A stretch of 18,873 nt of DNA from Agrocybe praecox. Its lineage: Eukaryota > Basidiomycota > Agaricomycetes > Agaricales > Agrocybaceae. The DNA lies in assembly GCA_964017145.1 (NCBI GenBank), contig CAXHKQ010000251.1, forward strand, positions 1 to 18,873, written 5' to 3'. Positions 8,631 to 18,200 of this stretch are shown one piece after another; within the stretch, counting starts at the first letter, position 1; each line of letters opens with the position of its first letter. Below the pieces are notes generated by a model, which was given only the letters and a program-made list of their open reading frames with translations, was not told the DNA's origin and did not search any database. The translations under genes and the position numbers were made by a program.

Positions 8631-9110
8631 GATGCTGAGCAAGTCTGGCAGCAGCAGCAATCGATCGTGTGAATTACATCAGCGCGAGCGCGTTCATACA
8701 CACACACACTCGCACATCGCCGTTGCATCGTTGTGTGCGCGATATGTCTAGGCATGCAAAGATTCGGTTCGCCGATACGACATATCGCGCATACACGAAG
8801 CTCGCAAACGCCCGCCGTCAGAAATATGGGCACTATTAGTTTCGACAACGCCGCCGTCGTTTTTGCGACTGCCGCTGAGATGAGCCACATGTTAGTTGGT
8901 CTTGCACACGCATAATGACACCACCACACATACACCACAGTGACAGCAGAACGATTGGCAAACTGTGACGAGCGTTCGGGGAGTCGCTTCGTTTGACAAG
9001 CTCGCAGTCGGATCTCTGCTCGGACAGAGCAGCAGCAGCAGCAGATCGGGCACATATGGACGACTGACACACATCTGGATGCCATGCACACACACATCAC
9101 TCAATCGTTA
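8631..9110. other. CpG/CA-rich island
   Basis: A short CpG-rich block with CA tracts (about 8697-8710, 9084-9096) and (GCA)5 at about 9029-9045. Minus-strand open frames (8615-9100 and others) are Cys/Val/Ala-rich and overlap in three frames, the pattern of stop-poor repetitive DNA rather than a gene. Confidence 0.45.
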
Positions 9111-9440
9111 ATCGCATTCGGTTGCCAAACGTCGAGCGAATGGTGCTCTCGAAAAATTCCCACAATTATAGCCACGCTAATGGCTTGGAGAGAATATCAT
9201 CAATTCGCTTCGAATGGAATTTTGGGGAAGTGAATTAGTCTGGATGATACTCCGATACTGTGAGACAATTAATTAGAATATCTTCATTTCCTTAATGTGA
9301 TGTGTTTTTTTATTGGATGGAATAATTGTCAAGTCCTATCAAAAAACTATGCACTAATAACCAAATTCATTCACACTCCTATTTCCGAACTCTCGATCGG
9401 CTGTCTACCGTGGCATCTTAAAGTTGTAATAATGTACCAC
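9111..9440. other. AT-rich stretch, nothing recognised
   Basis: No repeat or coding signal seen. The left part of the longest open frame in the window (starting at 9297) lies here, but it looks like chance. Confidence 0.35.
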
Positions 9441-9860
9441 TCACACAGTGCTGATGTCACTGTTCAAAGTGCGCACTGCGCTCGAGCCGCAAGTGGGATC
9501 CGATTCAATCGCGAACTGGTTCATAGTTTGGCGGCGTTTGACGATCTTGGTTGGTTGGACGATGGAGCACATACACGCTCACACACATGCACACTGGCTC
9601 AAATACAAAACGACACGAGCGTGCTCGCGGCGCACGCAGTTATAGATCGCGAACGCCGCCGCCGCCGCCCAACAACGTGCGAGTGTGCAAGTGTGCTTGA
9701 AGAACGGTCGCTGATGCTAGCCGAGTGTGTGTGTGTGCGAATTGATCAATCGATTGCACAGCAACAGCAACGCACACATACATGCGCACATGTGGCGGTT
9801 GTGCGGCCAACACACTCGCACATACACGGCCGAGTGAGCGCAATTGTGTCCGAACATCAG
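9441..9860. other. CpG/CA-rich island
   Basis: CpG-rich with CA/TG stretches and (GCC)5 at 9655-9669. It carries the middle of a 260-codon plus-strand open frame (9297-10079), whose translation is His/Thr/Arg-rich here and unremarkable elsewhere. I do not call it a gene. Confidence 0.45.
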
Positions 9861-10690
9861 ACTTCATCAGAATTCTCTCGAAAAGTTCCCAATCACAAAG
9901 CTGCTTTTCGATTCATACGATCAACTAGGTACTCGTCAACTAAGTCCGTGCAGACGGAAAAGACCTCTAATCTTCAATCCTATAGCAATCTTCTGAATCC
10001 CTGTACTACTCCGCATACAGGATTTTGTTTCGAAGCAACAGTAGATTTCGTATGCACATTCTTAACTTCACGCTTTTGATCAGCTGGTTCACTTATTTTA
10101 AATCAGCTGTTTTCTAATATGTATAGTGGAAACTCCCTAAGCCGGACATCTGCAATAACGGAACGAATAAAATGTAGTCTATTACAATTTGTTGGGACTA
10201 GTTTTTGAATACTCCATCTCATCAACGCTAACCAATTCGCGCCTTGGCGAAATAGCCTGCAATTCATCGTACAATTTTCATTTTTGTGTTCAAATTGTGT
10301 TCAGTAGGCATATTGGAAGATCAACATGACGTTTATTGAACAAAAAATTGTTTAAAATTACTGGTTCAAGTGCTGAGAGCGAACAATTATAATAACCCTA
10401 GAATGTTGTAAAGAAAATTGTATGAAAAATTCAGCACATTTTTTAGTTGCCAATTAAGGCGGCCATTTGATGGATAATATATTCGAAAATATATCCAAAC
10501 CTATTGTACAGGTCCATATTAAAATAAAATATTTTGTTTATAATAATCGGTTGATTGGTTCAAAATTCAAAAGTCAAATCACTGTCATGATGTCAGACCA
10601 ATATTTGCACATTAGAAAATAATTAATATAAAACCCAAAATGATTTTTATGTTGAACGTATTTAGTTTACTTTAAGTATAACATAAAGAA
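9861..10690. other. AT-rich stretch with one transposon-end-like sequence
   Basis: Mostly featureless. At about 10121-10150 the sequence TATAGTGGAAACTCCCTAAG followed by CCGGAC resembles the inverted ends of pogo/Tigger elements (CAGT.GAACCTC...CCGG pattern). I found no partner end in inverse orientation. A short palindrome, GGATAATATATTCGAAAATA and onwards, lies near 10470-10497. Confidence 0.3.
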
Positions 10691-11350
10691 TTGTAATCAC
10701 TATTCAAGTCTGCCACACACTCACACACACACAGAAGCACTCGCGCATACTTCACATGACACACATGATGCAATTCCCATCTATCACATACCAACATACG
10801 CGAGTTGTGCGAGGCGCGCGCAAACGTTCCGTTGTCGAGTGGAGTCGATGTGCTGTGTGCTGTGTGAGTATCAAGCACATTACGACGATACCACCACTCG
10901 CATACACACACCCACGTACGACCGTACACTCGGCACATTATCCTCGCATCATCGGCGGCCACACAAAACTACGAGCTAAAAGAAACGCATCGTGCCCATT
11001 TGGTCGCGCTTTGATGTGCGAAAGCCCTTCTCGCTGAAGCCGCCGCCAATGGACAAAAGCGACGTGGGCAAACACACTCGACGGACATCGAGCCGAGCCG
11101 AGCCGAGAAGCTCTCGATTGACAGTCCGACCGACCGGCAGGCAGTGCTTGGAAAATTGAACGTACGTGCGTACGTGCGCCTCACCTCAATGGACCGAGTT
11201 GCGCGAGTACAGCGCGAAGATGCGGTCCGGTAAAAATAGCCGACCTTACTCTACACACACACGCGTCGGTGCAAAAAATATCGCCGGCATAGCAACAACG
11301 TTGCGAGTGCTGAGCTGAGGGTTTGTGTGTGTGTGTGAACAGAGGCTGTC
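10691..11350. other. CpG/CA-rich island
   Basis: CpG-dense block with CA tracts (about 10718-10731), tandem GAGCC at about 11090-11107, CGTACGTG repeats at about 11160-11178, and a TG run at about 11323-11338. No gene recognised. Confidence 0.45.
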
Positions 11351-11659
11351 ATAATTAGGTGAACGCAAGGAGTACTTTCTTCAAATGAAAAGCTATGATT
11401 GCATTTCAGGGTGAAAATACTTTTTTTTATTTGTACTTCAATGTGCATCATGTCAAATTGATATAAATCGGGTGATATAGAAAAGAGTTGTTTTGTAATA
11501 TTGTTTATGTAACACACAAATGTTATGCTCAAATGTCTCTAGCTAATAGTTATGGTCTTGAAAATAGTTGTTCCAATTTGATTTGCCGCCAATCTACATT
11601 GCAGGGAGCAAGGTATGAAGTGTTAGTCTGGATAATCATTATATCTCGCTCATTTGTGA
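11351..11659. other. AT-rich stretch, nothing recognised
   Basis: No coding or repeat signal that I could support. It leads directly into the truncated LINE fragment. Confidence 0.35.
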
Positions 11660-12000
11660 ACATTTGAACTTGGATTTTTTGCTCGATATTGTACACTCCA
11701 TTAAAAAACGGAAATGGGGATGGATCGGCCATATTCTTCGGCGTGGCGCAAATAACATCGCGCGCCAAGCCTTCGAGTGGAACCCTCAAGGTAGCCGAAG
11801 AATTGGTCGACCAAAAATGACGTGGACAAGGACCGTCATAAAAGAAGCCGAGGCGCATAACAAGAGTTGAGGTAAAGTGTGTGCTTTGGCTTTAAATCGT
11901 GATGATTGGCGGTCCTGGACCAAGAAACTGTGGCCAGACCCGACACCCCTTGATGGGTTATAACTTATAACGGATAACGGATGTATGTATGTATGTATTG
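11660..12000 (+). mobile_element. 5'-truncated LINE (non-LTR retrotransposon) 3' end
   Basis: The fragment carries only the C-terminal tail of a reverse-transcriptase polyprotein, followed by a short A/T-rich 3' region and a (TATG)n tail (about 11982-11998). 5' truncation with a 3' simple-repeat tail is the usual product of target-primed reverse transcription and points to an RTE-like LINE, although I cannot fix the clade. The left boundary is approximate: protein similarity begins around 11680, while the frame is open from about 11619. Confidence 0.75.
11664..11963 (+). pseudogene. Reverse transcriptase C-terminal fragment
   Basis: The translation contains KKRKWGWIGHILRR, then IARQAFEWNPQGSRR, then GRPKMTW. 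These are the conserved blocks that end many LINE endonuclease/reverse-transcriptase proteins (R.W.WIGH.LR, ALTWNPQG, GRP..TW). The frame is interrupted by a TGA at 11868-11870, where related proteins often have Trp (KSW). The same frame then continues through LALNRDDWRSW and LWPDP to a TAA at 11961-11963, so a single TGG-to-TGA change best explains the break. The catalytic reverse-transcriptase domain (with its YADD-type motif) is absent, so no activity remains. Confidence 0.85.
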
Positions 12001-12023
12001 TCATCATCTACATCCATTTACCC

Positions 12024-12410
12024 CATTAAGAGGTGTTGGGCGGCTGTATTTGAAATACGAAGCTTTTTACAGGTTATTACTGTTGATAGGTACCAGTATA
12101 TCAACAGGACAGTTTCACTCAAACAGGAGCTTTTTTGCTATAACGAAATCAGCGCTTAGCGCTACACAGTAAGAGTCATAACGAACTGTCAAGCCAACAT
12201 TTACGTGTCTGCTCGCACACGGGCAGAGTGATTGGTGTTTTTACCACTCTGCGCTTTGAGAACTTATTGTTTTTGTGTATAGCAACCTGTTTATTGCTGA
12301 TTACACAGTTCCCAGTTTTTGACGACGCGTTTGATAAATTTGAGGTGCCGCTTCGGGTATTCGAACCAGCAACTTGTGATTCCAAAACCCGACTACGCTA
12401 CCCACTCTAC
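12024..12410 (-). mobile_element. tRNA-derived SINE, copy 1
   Basis: This segment and 17806-18200 are copies of the same ~390-bp dispersed repeat. The best shared block, GTTGATAGGTACCAGTATAT and onwards (about 12083-12119), differs at one base. On the minus strand the high-coordinate end has a pol III promoter: TAGCGTAGTCGG (12400-12389) fits the A box, and GGTTCGAATAC (12367-12357) fits the B box, 33 bp apart. That makes the head tRNA-derived and the element minus-oriented, with its 3' end near 12024. It abuts the LINE tail, 3' end to 3' end. No LINE-derived tail homology is evident between them. Confidence 0.7.
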
Positions 12411-13110
12411 CTGTATTGTACACTTCATCATTTATATGAATTTCATCCCGTTTTTCATGACACCAATGTTTGAGCCTTTTACGGCTCATAGAATTGCGAT
12501 TAACATACGTTGCGCTGCTCGATCGACATGTATGCGAACTGACGTCGATTCTCGATTAAATATGAACCTAAGGTTATTTCTTGATTATGCGTTTTTAGAC
12601 GACATTTTTACCTTCATAATGCTTTGAGAGGAACCGTCTTCCGGTATCCGATCTGGTTGAGGCAGAGCCGAAGATACTGAAAATCGTTTTCTTCTCTTAA
12701 ATGTGTGTTCCGGGCGCGTTTGAGCGCTGATGCGCCTTCTGTTGAAATCTGAATGACATTTTATTCGAACCAAGTGGGCTCCTACGACATCAACAATCAT
12801 TCTGGCATCATTGGACCTTACATAAACGGGCCTAGTTTGATGCTATTGTCGATGGTAACGTTTTTCAACAGACACGCGAACAAAATATGATTCAAAGATG
12901 GCCTTTTTTCAGACAACACGTTTCGAATTTGCCCTAAGACAATGATTTTTCAAATATTCAATGAACTCGAGCGGAAAAACAATTTAAAGCACAATTCGAA
13001 CGATTCAGGTCGATAGGTCCAGATTTATAGTAATACTCTTCGGATTCAGCTGAATGGTAATTTTTCGAACCATCTTGTGACAATACCTAGAATGCTTCCG
13101 ACATCTATTT
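12411..13110. other. AT-rich stretch, nothing firmly recognised
   Basis: It contains a minus-strand open frame (12585-12800) and short plus-strand frames without recognisable domains. It may be remnants of older elements. Confidence 0.35.
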
Positions 13111-13686
13111 TTGTGTTTTGCGAAGCCTTTAGAATCGTTATTACATAATAAGAAAGAAAATACCGAATTAGAGTTAAAAGTCTGGAATTGGAACGCGCTA
13201 ACGGTAGTCCGTTTCGATTTCCAACCAGAAAAACGAGATATGTCTTCATCACGTATTAACTTTGTTATCAATATATTTTCCCGCGATGAAAGAGGAACCA
13301 AAATATTTGCACAGAATATTATGGACGTAATAAGACACGAATTTCAAGAAAAAACAACATGCTAGGACTACTGATTTAGTTAGTAACACTTCATACCTCG
13401 CTCCCCGTACATATTGCAAAGTTTATTGAACGAAAGCGGAAGCCCGTTTAATGTAGATTACTACTTTTATAGTTTAGATATTTTGGAATTAAAATCTTCG
13501 ATAAAAACGTGTGATTTAACACGTAATGTCCCAGGCCGGGTTCTACTGTATCGTCGGTCAACATATATGATTTTATGCGATAATTTTAAGCAATTAAAAA
13601 TTATTACTTTAAAAACAGTTGACAGAAAAGGCCTAGAACCCCATATTCGTTCTGATCAATCATGTCCGTCGCAATTGTCTCTCTGA
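13111..13686 (+). other. Pair of AT-rich open frames, possible eroded gene
   Basis: Two consecutive plus-strand frames, 13111-13365 (84 codons) and 13414-13686 (90 codons), have more protein-like composition than anything in the islands. The first includes VVRFDFQPEKRD and NIFSRDERGTKIFAQN. The second includes YSLDILELKSS and VPGRVLLYRRSTYMILC. The second faintly recalls the C-terminal domain of methionyl-tRNA formyltransferase (IKLLD.VEV, then PG.V...., hydrophobic strand, cysteine), but the match is weak and the flanks do not agree. There is no supported start, splice site or continuation. It could be a pseudogene, an unrecognised exon pair, or chance. Confidence 0.2.
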
Positions 13687-14655
13687 TCGAATGTTCTCCT
13701 CGCTCACTGCATTATGGCAGCCACTGTACGCTCTCACTCTGTACGGCGCCAGCGCTAGCGCACAAAGAAACCCGATGTGGGTTGTGTTCGTCGGTTCGGT
13801 TAGGCTAGTAACGGTGCCGAGATGCGGCGGCGGCAGCGATGATGATGCTGCTGACGATTGCGCGATGCCGTGAGGATGATGACAGCGAAGAGAGCCCGCC
13901 GCACCAAATCCATCATCACGCCACGGCGCTGGCCCTGGCCAGCGCACAGCTGACGAGCAGCGTGTCGGAACTAGTTTCTGAGCATGGGCATCTCAATCGC
14001 GCGCGCGCAGTTACTCACGCACGAATTTATTGCACAATTATTGGATTTACTTGGTTTTCGGCCACACAAAGACACGAAGAAACACGCGGCCGCCGCCGCC
14101 GCCGCCGCCAATCTGCACACACTCACTCACAAACTCACCTCATCTATCCAATAGTTCTGTGGCCGGCAACTGTTTCAGCATCAGCATCGTGCGTTGTTGG
14201 GGCGGCTTGCGTGTGCGTATTTGTGCTATTTATGTGTGTTTCTGTCGGCCGCAGTTTGGCGTTAATCTTCCTCGAGGCTGCTGCGCAAAACTCTGATGGA
14301 CGAGGATGAGGAACACACACAGATGAGCACGGTGGACGGTTGTTTGGTGTGTGGAAGTGTGTGAAGGTTCGATTAAAACTTTGCACACACAATTATGTAT
14401 TGGTAATGGTTAATGTGTTCGGAAGGCGCGCGCGCATAATTGGAGAACACTTTGGACTATGGTGTGGAGCTGCTGCTGATGAGCTGGTGAGCGCGCGCGC
14501 GCTCGCTCATTCGTCACTCAGCTCACCAGCAGCGGCCAGCCGTCGCGTTGCACCACATAAATTCACACCAACACGAGCGCCCGCCGCTCCGCACACACAA
14601 AAAGTGCGGTAGCTATAATATCACATCGCTTCGCATCGCTCGCTCGCCGCAATTG

Positions 14656-14675
14656 CACACACACACACACACACA
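14656..14675. repeat. (CA)10 microsatellite
   Basis: Pure CA tract in the 13.7-14.8 kb island. Confidence 0.92.
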
Positions 14676-14742
14676 ACGCGCAAATTTCACCGTACATTTT
14701 TCTTTGTTTTGCTAGCGCACTAGGCCACCAATACCACAGCAT

Positions 14743-14764
14743 GCACACACACACACACACACAC
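14743..14764. repeat. (CA)11 microsatellite
   Basis: A second pure CA tract, 70 bp from the preceding one. Confidence 0.92.
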
Positions 14765-14815
14765 GCGCAGTGCTAGGAGAGTGGCCGCCAGAGCAAGAAC
14801 ATCTGGAGGGAGGGT

Positions 14816-15357
14816 GGTCTAATATGGCAATTTCTGTGTCCAGAGTAGAATTTTTAGGTCTTAGGTCTAAAATACGTTATTGAAATGGAATTGTCAAAAT
14901 TAACGATATGGTTCTTTTCGGATTCTTCTCTCGGGTTATGGCCTGTTTCACATTCAGTCAGCTTCAAATGATGGTTCGGTATGAATGGGGCGATTCGGTA
15001 CCAACCGAGAGAAACGTCAGAGCAATTTCATGCGTTTTTCATGATATGCTTCCAATAGATATGCGTTCAAGTTGCTCTGAAGTTTCACCACTCAAGTTTG
15101 TCGGGTTAGGACAATCTTGGAACACATGAAATCTGACCTAAGAACATCCATCTTGGGTTGAAGATACTAAAAACCTCTGTATGTTCTTTGTAGCAAGGCA
15201 CGCATCGTTTCAAGCGAAGTCTATTACTTCAACTCGAATAAGATCTCCTGATAAAAGTGGACATACTCATTTGAATTTTTCAAATATTGGCTTGAGCATA
15301 ATGTATTCTATTATTTGAACAATGATTAGTTTCATTTCGGTGTATATCGCTACGTAT
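14816..15357. other. Intergenic stretch, nothing recognised
   Basis: A 73-codon plus-strand frame (14908-15129) has no recognised family. I see no inverted ends that would link this flank to the hairpin beginning at 15358. Confidence 0.35.
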
Positions 15358-15962
15358 ACTCCCCAACAAGCCAATTTTAAGACAGTCGCGAATTCAAGTT
15401 CTTGGCCAGAGCCGACGTTTTCTAGAACTTTTAATGATTGAGTTATGTTTATTCACTAACTGCGCAACATTTTGTTAAGTTTGAGTATTGTGGAGGCCAT
15501 AGGGTGGACACGCGAGCATACCCACATCAACATCCTGTTACAAGTTACGGCATTTTAACCGAAGACGACACACAGATTTGTTGTATGGAGAGAAATATTT
15601 TTTCGCACTCCCCATACAAAATATTTGTGTTTCGTCTTTGGTTAAAATGCCGTAACTTGTCACAGGAGGGACTTTGAACGATGTGGGTATACTCAAATGA
15701 TTGGTAATGAATGCACGCACAAAACCTTATCACTAAATTTTGATTAAAAAAATCATTGTGGATTTTGATTTTTTAGGGTCGTGTTTTTCGAAACGGAACG
15801 GCTTTGCGTGTCTACCCTATGGCCTCCACAATACTCAAACTTAACAAAATGTTTCGCAGTTAGTGAATAAACATAACTCAATCATTAAAAGTTCTAGAAA
15901 ACGTCGGCTCTGGCCAAGAACTTAAATTCTCGACTGTCCCAAAATTGGTTTGTTTGGGTAGT
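15358..15962. repeat. Giant near-perfect hairpin (fold-back element), ~605 bp
   Basis: The outer arms, 15358-15513 and 15806-15962, are reverse complements. The core of about 131 bp (from GACAGTCG to GACACGC) shows only four mismatches by eye, about 97%. Inside them a second inverted pair, 15514-15590 and 15607-15694, closes on a loop of about 16 bp. It includes CCTGTTACAAGTTACGGCAT against its mirror around 15640-15666. The only large asymmetry is about 111 bp (15695-15805) in the right arm, missing from the left. Each arm is thus about 235 bp. A transcript could fold into long double-stranded RNA. No protein is encoded and no target duplication was found. Confidence 0.88.
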
Positions 15963-16395
15963 ACATAGCATCGTAACATAATATTTATTATTGGAAAGGA
16001 GATACAATTGAAACTACGAAAAATCTCCATCATTATTGACGAAATGAAAAAAAACGCGTAGCTCGGACCTGGCACTTAGCGATCACAATAATTTTAGTTT
16101 GATGACAAATTCTCATAGCAGTATAATTCTGACCTAAAAAAAACTTCTGAGGGCCAAGGTCTTTCGAGATAGAGGCATTTTGAAATGTTCACCTGAAAGA
16201 AGACAAATGAACGAACAAAACGCTGCATAGTTGAACCAAATCGGACGACGATAACTATATTAAATATAGCATTGAAAAGAAGGCAAAAATAATAGAAAAC
16301 GTTATGCTCGAGCTAATCTAAATTGTTCACAATTTCGTTCCCTAAACTATAGAATGAATCGAATTCCAAGAGAAACTCCATAGTTGACAACCCTT
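15963..16395. other. AT-rich stretch, nothing recognised
   Basis: No open frame or repeat of note between the hairpin and the next island. Confidence 0.4.
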
Positions 16396-17210
16396 AACGT
16401 TCACACACACACACACTCACACATGAAAATACCAACACACGACGTCGTTGCGTTGCGGAAACCGAGACTGCGCGCACTCGGAAACGTCGGCGCCTTCGGT
16501 ACGTGTCTTCTCGTGTGCGGCGTGCGTGCGTGCTTGGCGGTGTTTTGACACAATGCACACTGGTCCCGATACATCCACCAGCCCGCTGGGTGGCGGTGGC
16601 GGCTCCGCTGGCGCGCACGCACGACCTCACGACGAATGCCAAATGCCAGAGCGGACGCGGTGGCGGATAGCAACAGCACGCATACGAGTACGAACACGCA
16701 CGCACACACGTCCACACACGCCGAACCCAATTGCGCCGCACACAAACACACCGCTGTTGCTGGCTGGCTGGCTGGCTGGCTGGCTGGTGTCGCTGACGAG
16801 CTGGGCCCCACCAGCGCACTCTCACTCACACGCACCTACGAGGAATAACGCGAATGTGAGGAAAATGTAATAATGTGTACTGCGTACTGATTGTTGTGCG
16901 AACGTCGCCGGTGTCCGTCGTGCGACTTGCGAGGCTGGGTGACTGTGTGCGTGTCCGCTGTGCGACTGCGACTCCAACAACGACGTTGCGTTGCGTTGTC
17001 GAGCACAGCTCACACCGGCCGGTCCGGTCCGGTCGTCGGTGGTGTACGTGCGCGTAGGAAAAGCGCTCGAGTCGAGATTCACGCAAGGTGCACACTTGTA
17101 CATCACGCCGCACAACAACACACAAAGAGCGCAGCGAGTGCATTGTGCACTGTACTACAGCGTGTGGCGTTTGAATGCGGAAAAATGAAGAATATAGTTT
17201 TGGCGACTCG
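16396..17210. other. CpG/CA-rich island
   Basis: CpG-rich with CA runs at about 16401-16417, (CTGG)7 at 16760-16787, and CCGGTCCGGTCCGG near 17018-17032. Open frames of 130-144 codons occur on both strands over the same bases (16394-16835 minus, 16448-16870 plus, 16826-17230 minus). At most one could be real, and none has a recognisable domain. Confidence 0.45.
16760..16787. repeat. (CTGG)7 tetranucleotide microsatellite
   Basis: Seven perfect CTGG units. Confidence 0.93.
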
Positions 17211-17355
17211 ATTATCCGATGCGAAGACAAACTGATGAATTATTTGGTCAGAACAACACTTGTTTGAATAAATGTATATATATTCAGTCTGGAGTCAGTC
17301 TGCGAATTTTGTTGCAATGGTGCTCTGAATAAAACGGGAACGATCAATATAAAAG

Positions 17356-17682
17356 TGCCAAATAAATTGCACCTGGACTGTTTGAAGCGAGGTACCGTCC
17401 GTACCGTCTCTTGTAATCTGTTTGTTTGATATTTGCTATCATACGGAAATCTCCGGAAGTCATCGGAAACTCGGAATATGTCAAATGGCTTCAGATCATT
17501 GGGAATGTGAATAGAAAATTGCCAAATAAATCGCACCTGGGCTGTATAAGCGAGTAGCCGTCAACTCTTGTATTCTGTTTGTTTTCAGTTTGTTATCATT
17601 CGTAAATACTCAGAAAACACCGGAAGTCACCGTGAAATCGAATTAACGGCAATAGCTTGAGATCACTGGGATTGGAAATCGG
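17356..17682. repeat. Two-unit tandem repeat, ~164-bp period
   Basis: Unit 1 (17356-17519) and unit 2 (17520-17682) both begin TGCCAAATAAAT.GCACCTGG. They keep matching blocks in the same order: CTGTTTGTTT, CGGAAGTCA, and GATCA.TGGGA. By eye the units are about 70-75% alike. There is no coding potential. It could be an isolated duplication or two monomers of a dispersed satellite. Confidence 0.75.
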
Positions 17683-17805
17683 TGCAAACCTCGAACAAGT
17701 GGTGTGCTAAACTGCGCAGAGTTTTCGGTTGAGTTTCACTCGCCTGTGGTGCGGCAAACATAGTTGGAATTCTTGAAGCCGACCACATTATTGCATTTAT
17801 AAAAT

Positions 17806-18200
17806 CATTAAGAAATGTTGGGCGTCTGTATTTCGAAATACGAAGCATTGTACAGATTATTTACTGTTGATAGGCACCAGTATATCAACAGGACAGTTTC
17901 ACACAAACAGATAGCTTTTATAATGAGATCTGCGCTCAACTTCACTGAAAGAGTGATAACATTCAAACCAACATTCACGTGTGTGCTCGCACCCGGGCAG
18001 CCTGATCGTTTTATAGTTTTATCACTCTGTTCTTTAAGAACAAGCGGTTTTTGTGCATAGCAATCTATCTATTACTCATTCTCATTAGACGTCCTTTGTT
18101 CTGATGACACGGGTGATAGATTTGAGGTGCGTATTCGAGAGTTCGAACCACGATTTCAAAATAAACTGTTAATTTTCCGGTTACTCGACCGATCGTATTA
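17806..18200 (-). mobile_element. tRNA-derived SINE, copy 2
   Basis: This is the second copy of the repeat at 12024-12410, in the same minus orientation. It shares CATTAAG at the 3' end (17806-17812), a TGTTGGGCG..TGTATTT block, the central GTTGATAGGCACCAGTATAT block, the TGCTCGCAC.CGGGCAG segment, and TTTGAGGTGC before the B box. On the minus strand, GGTTCGAACTC (18149-18139) is a good B box and TCGAGTAACCGG (18188-18177) a weaker A box, 39 bp apart. The copies have diverged by indels and substitutions, so they are independent insertions rather than a recent segmental duplication. Confidence 0.7.

Larger units (their letters stand above)
13690..14815. other. CpG/CA-rich island, the longest after the promoter region
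   Basis: Very CpG-rich, with (CGC)n at about 14090-14109, GCGCGC runs (about 14002-14008, 14427-14433, 14490-14500) and two long CA tracts (14656-14675, 14743-14764). Open frames occur on both strands (for example 13839-14309 plus), but they look like simple-sequence translations. It could hold an unannotated promoter or non-coding first exon. Confidence 0.45.

Noticed and set aside
9297..10079. 260-codon plus-strand open frame, the longest in the window
   Set aside because: It spans a CA/CpG island between two AT-rich flanks. Its translation follows the repeats (His-Thr, Arg runs) in the middle and has no recognisable domain. Long chance frames are expected in stop-poor CpG/CA DNA.
12357..12410. 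A functional tRNA gene at the A/B box pair
   Set aside because: The T-arm stem has a mismatch, no cloverleaf can be completed, and the sequence continues into a repeat shared with 17806-18200. It is better read as a SINE head.
13839..14309. 156-codon plus-strand open frame
   Set aside because: Its Arg run is (CGC)n and its Val/Cys run comes from GTGT sequence. A second frame over the same bases is also open, and no domain is seen.
16394..17235. Open frames of 114-144 codons on both strands
   Set aside because: They are mutually overlapping and low-complexity, typical of a CpG/CA island, with no start context, splice pattern or family support.
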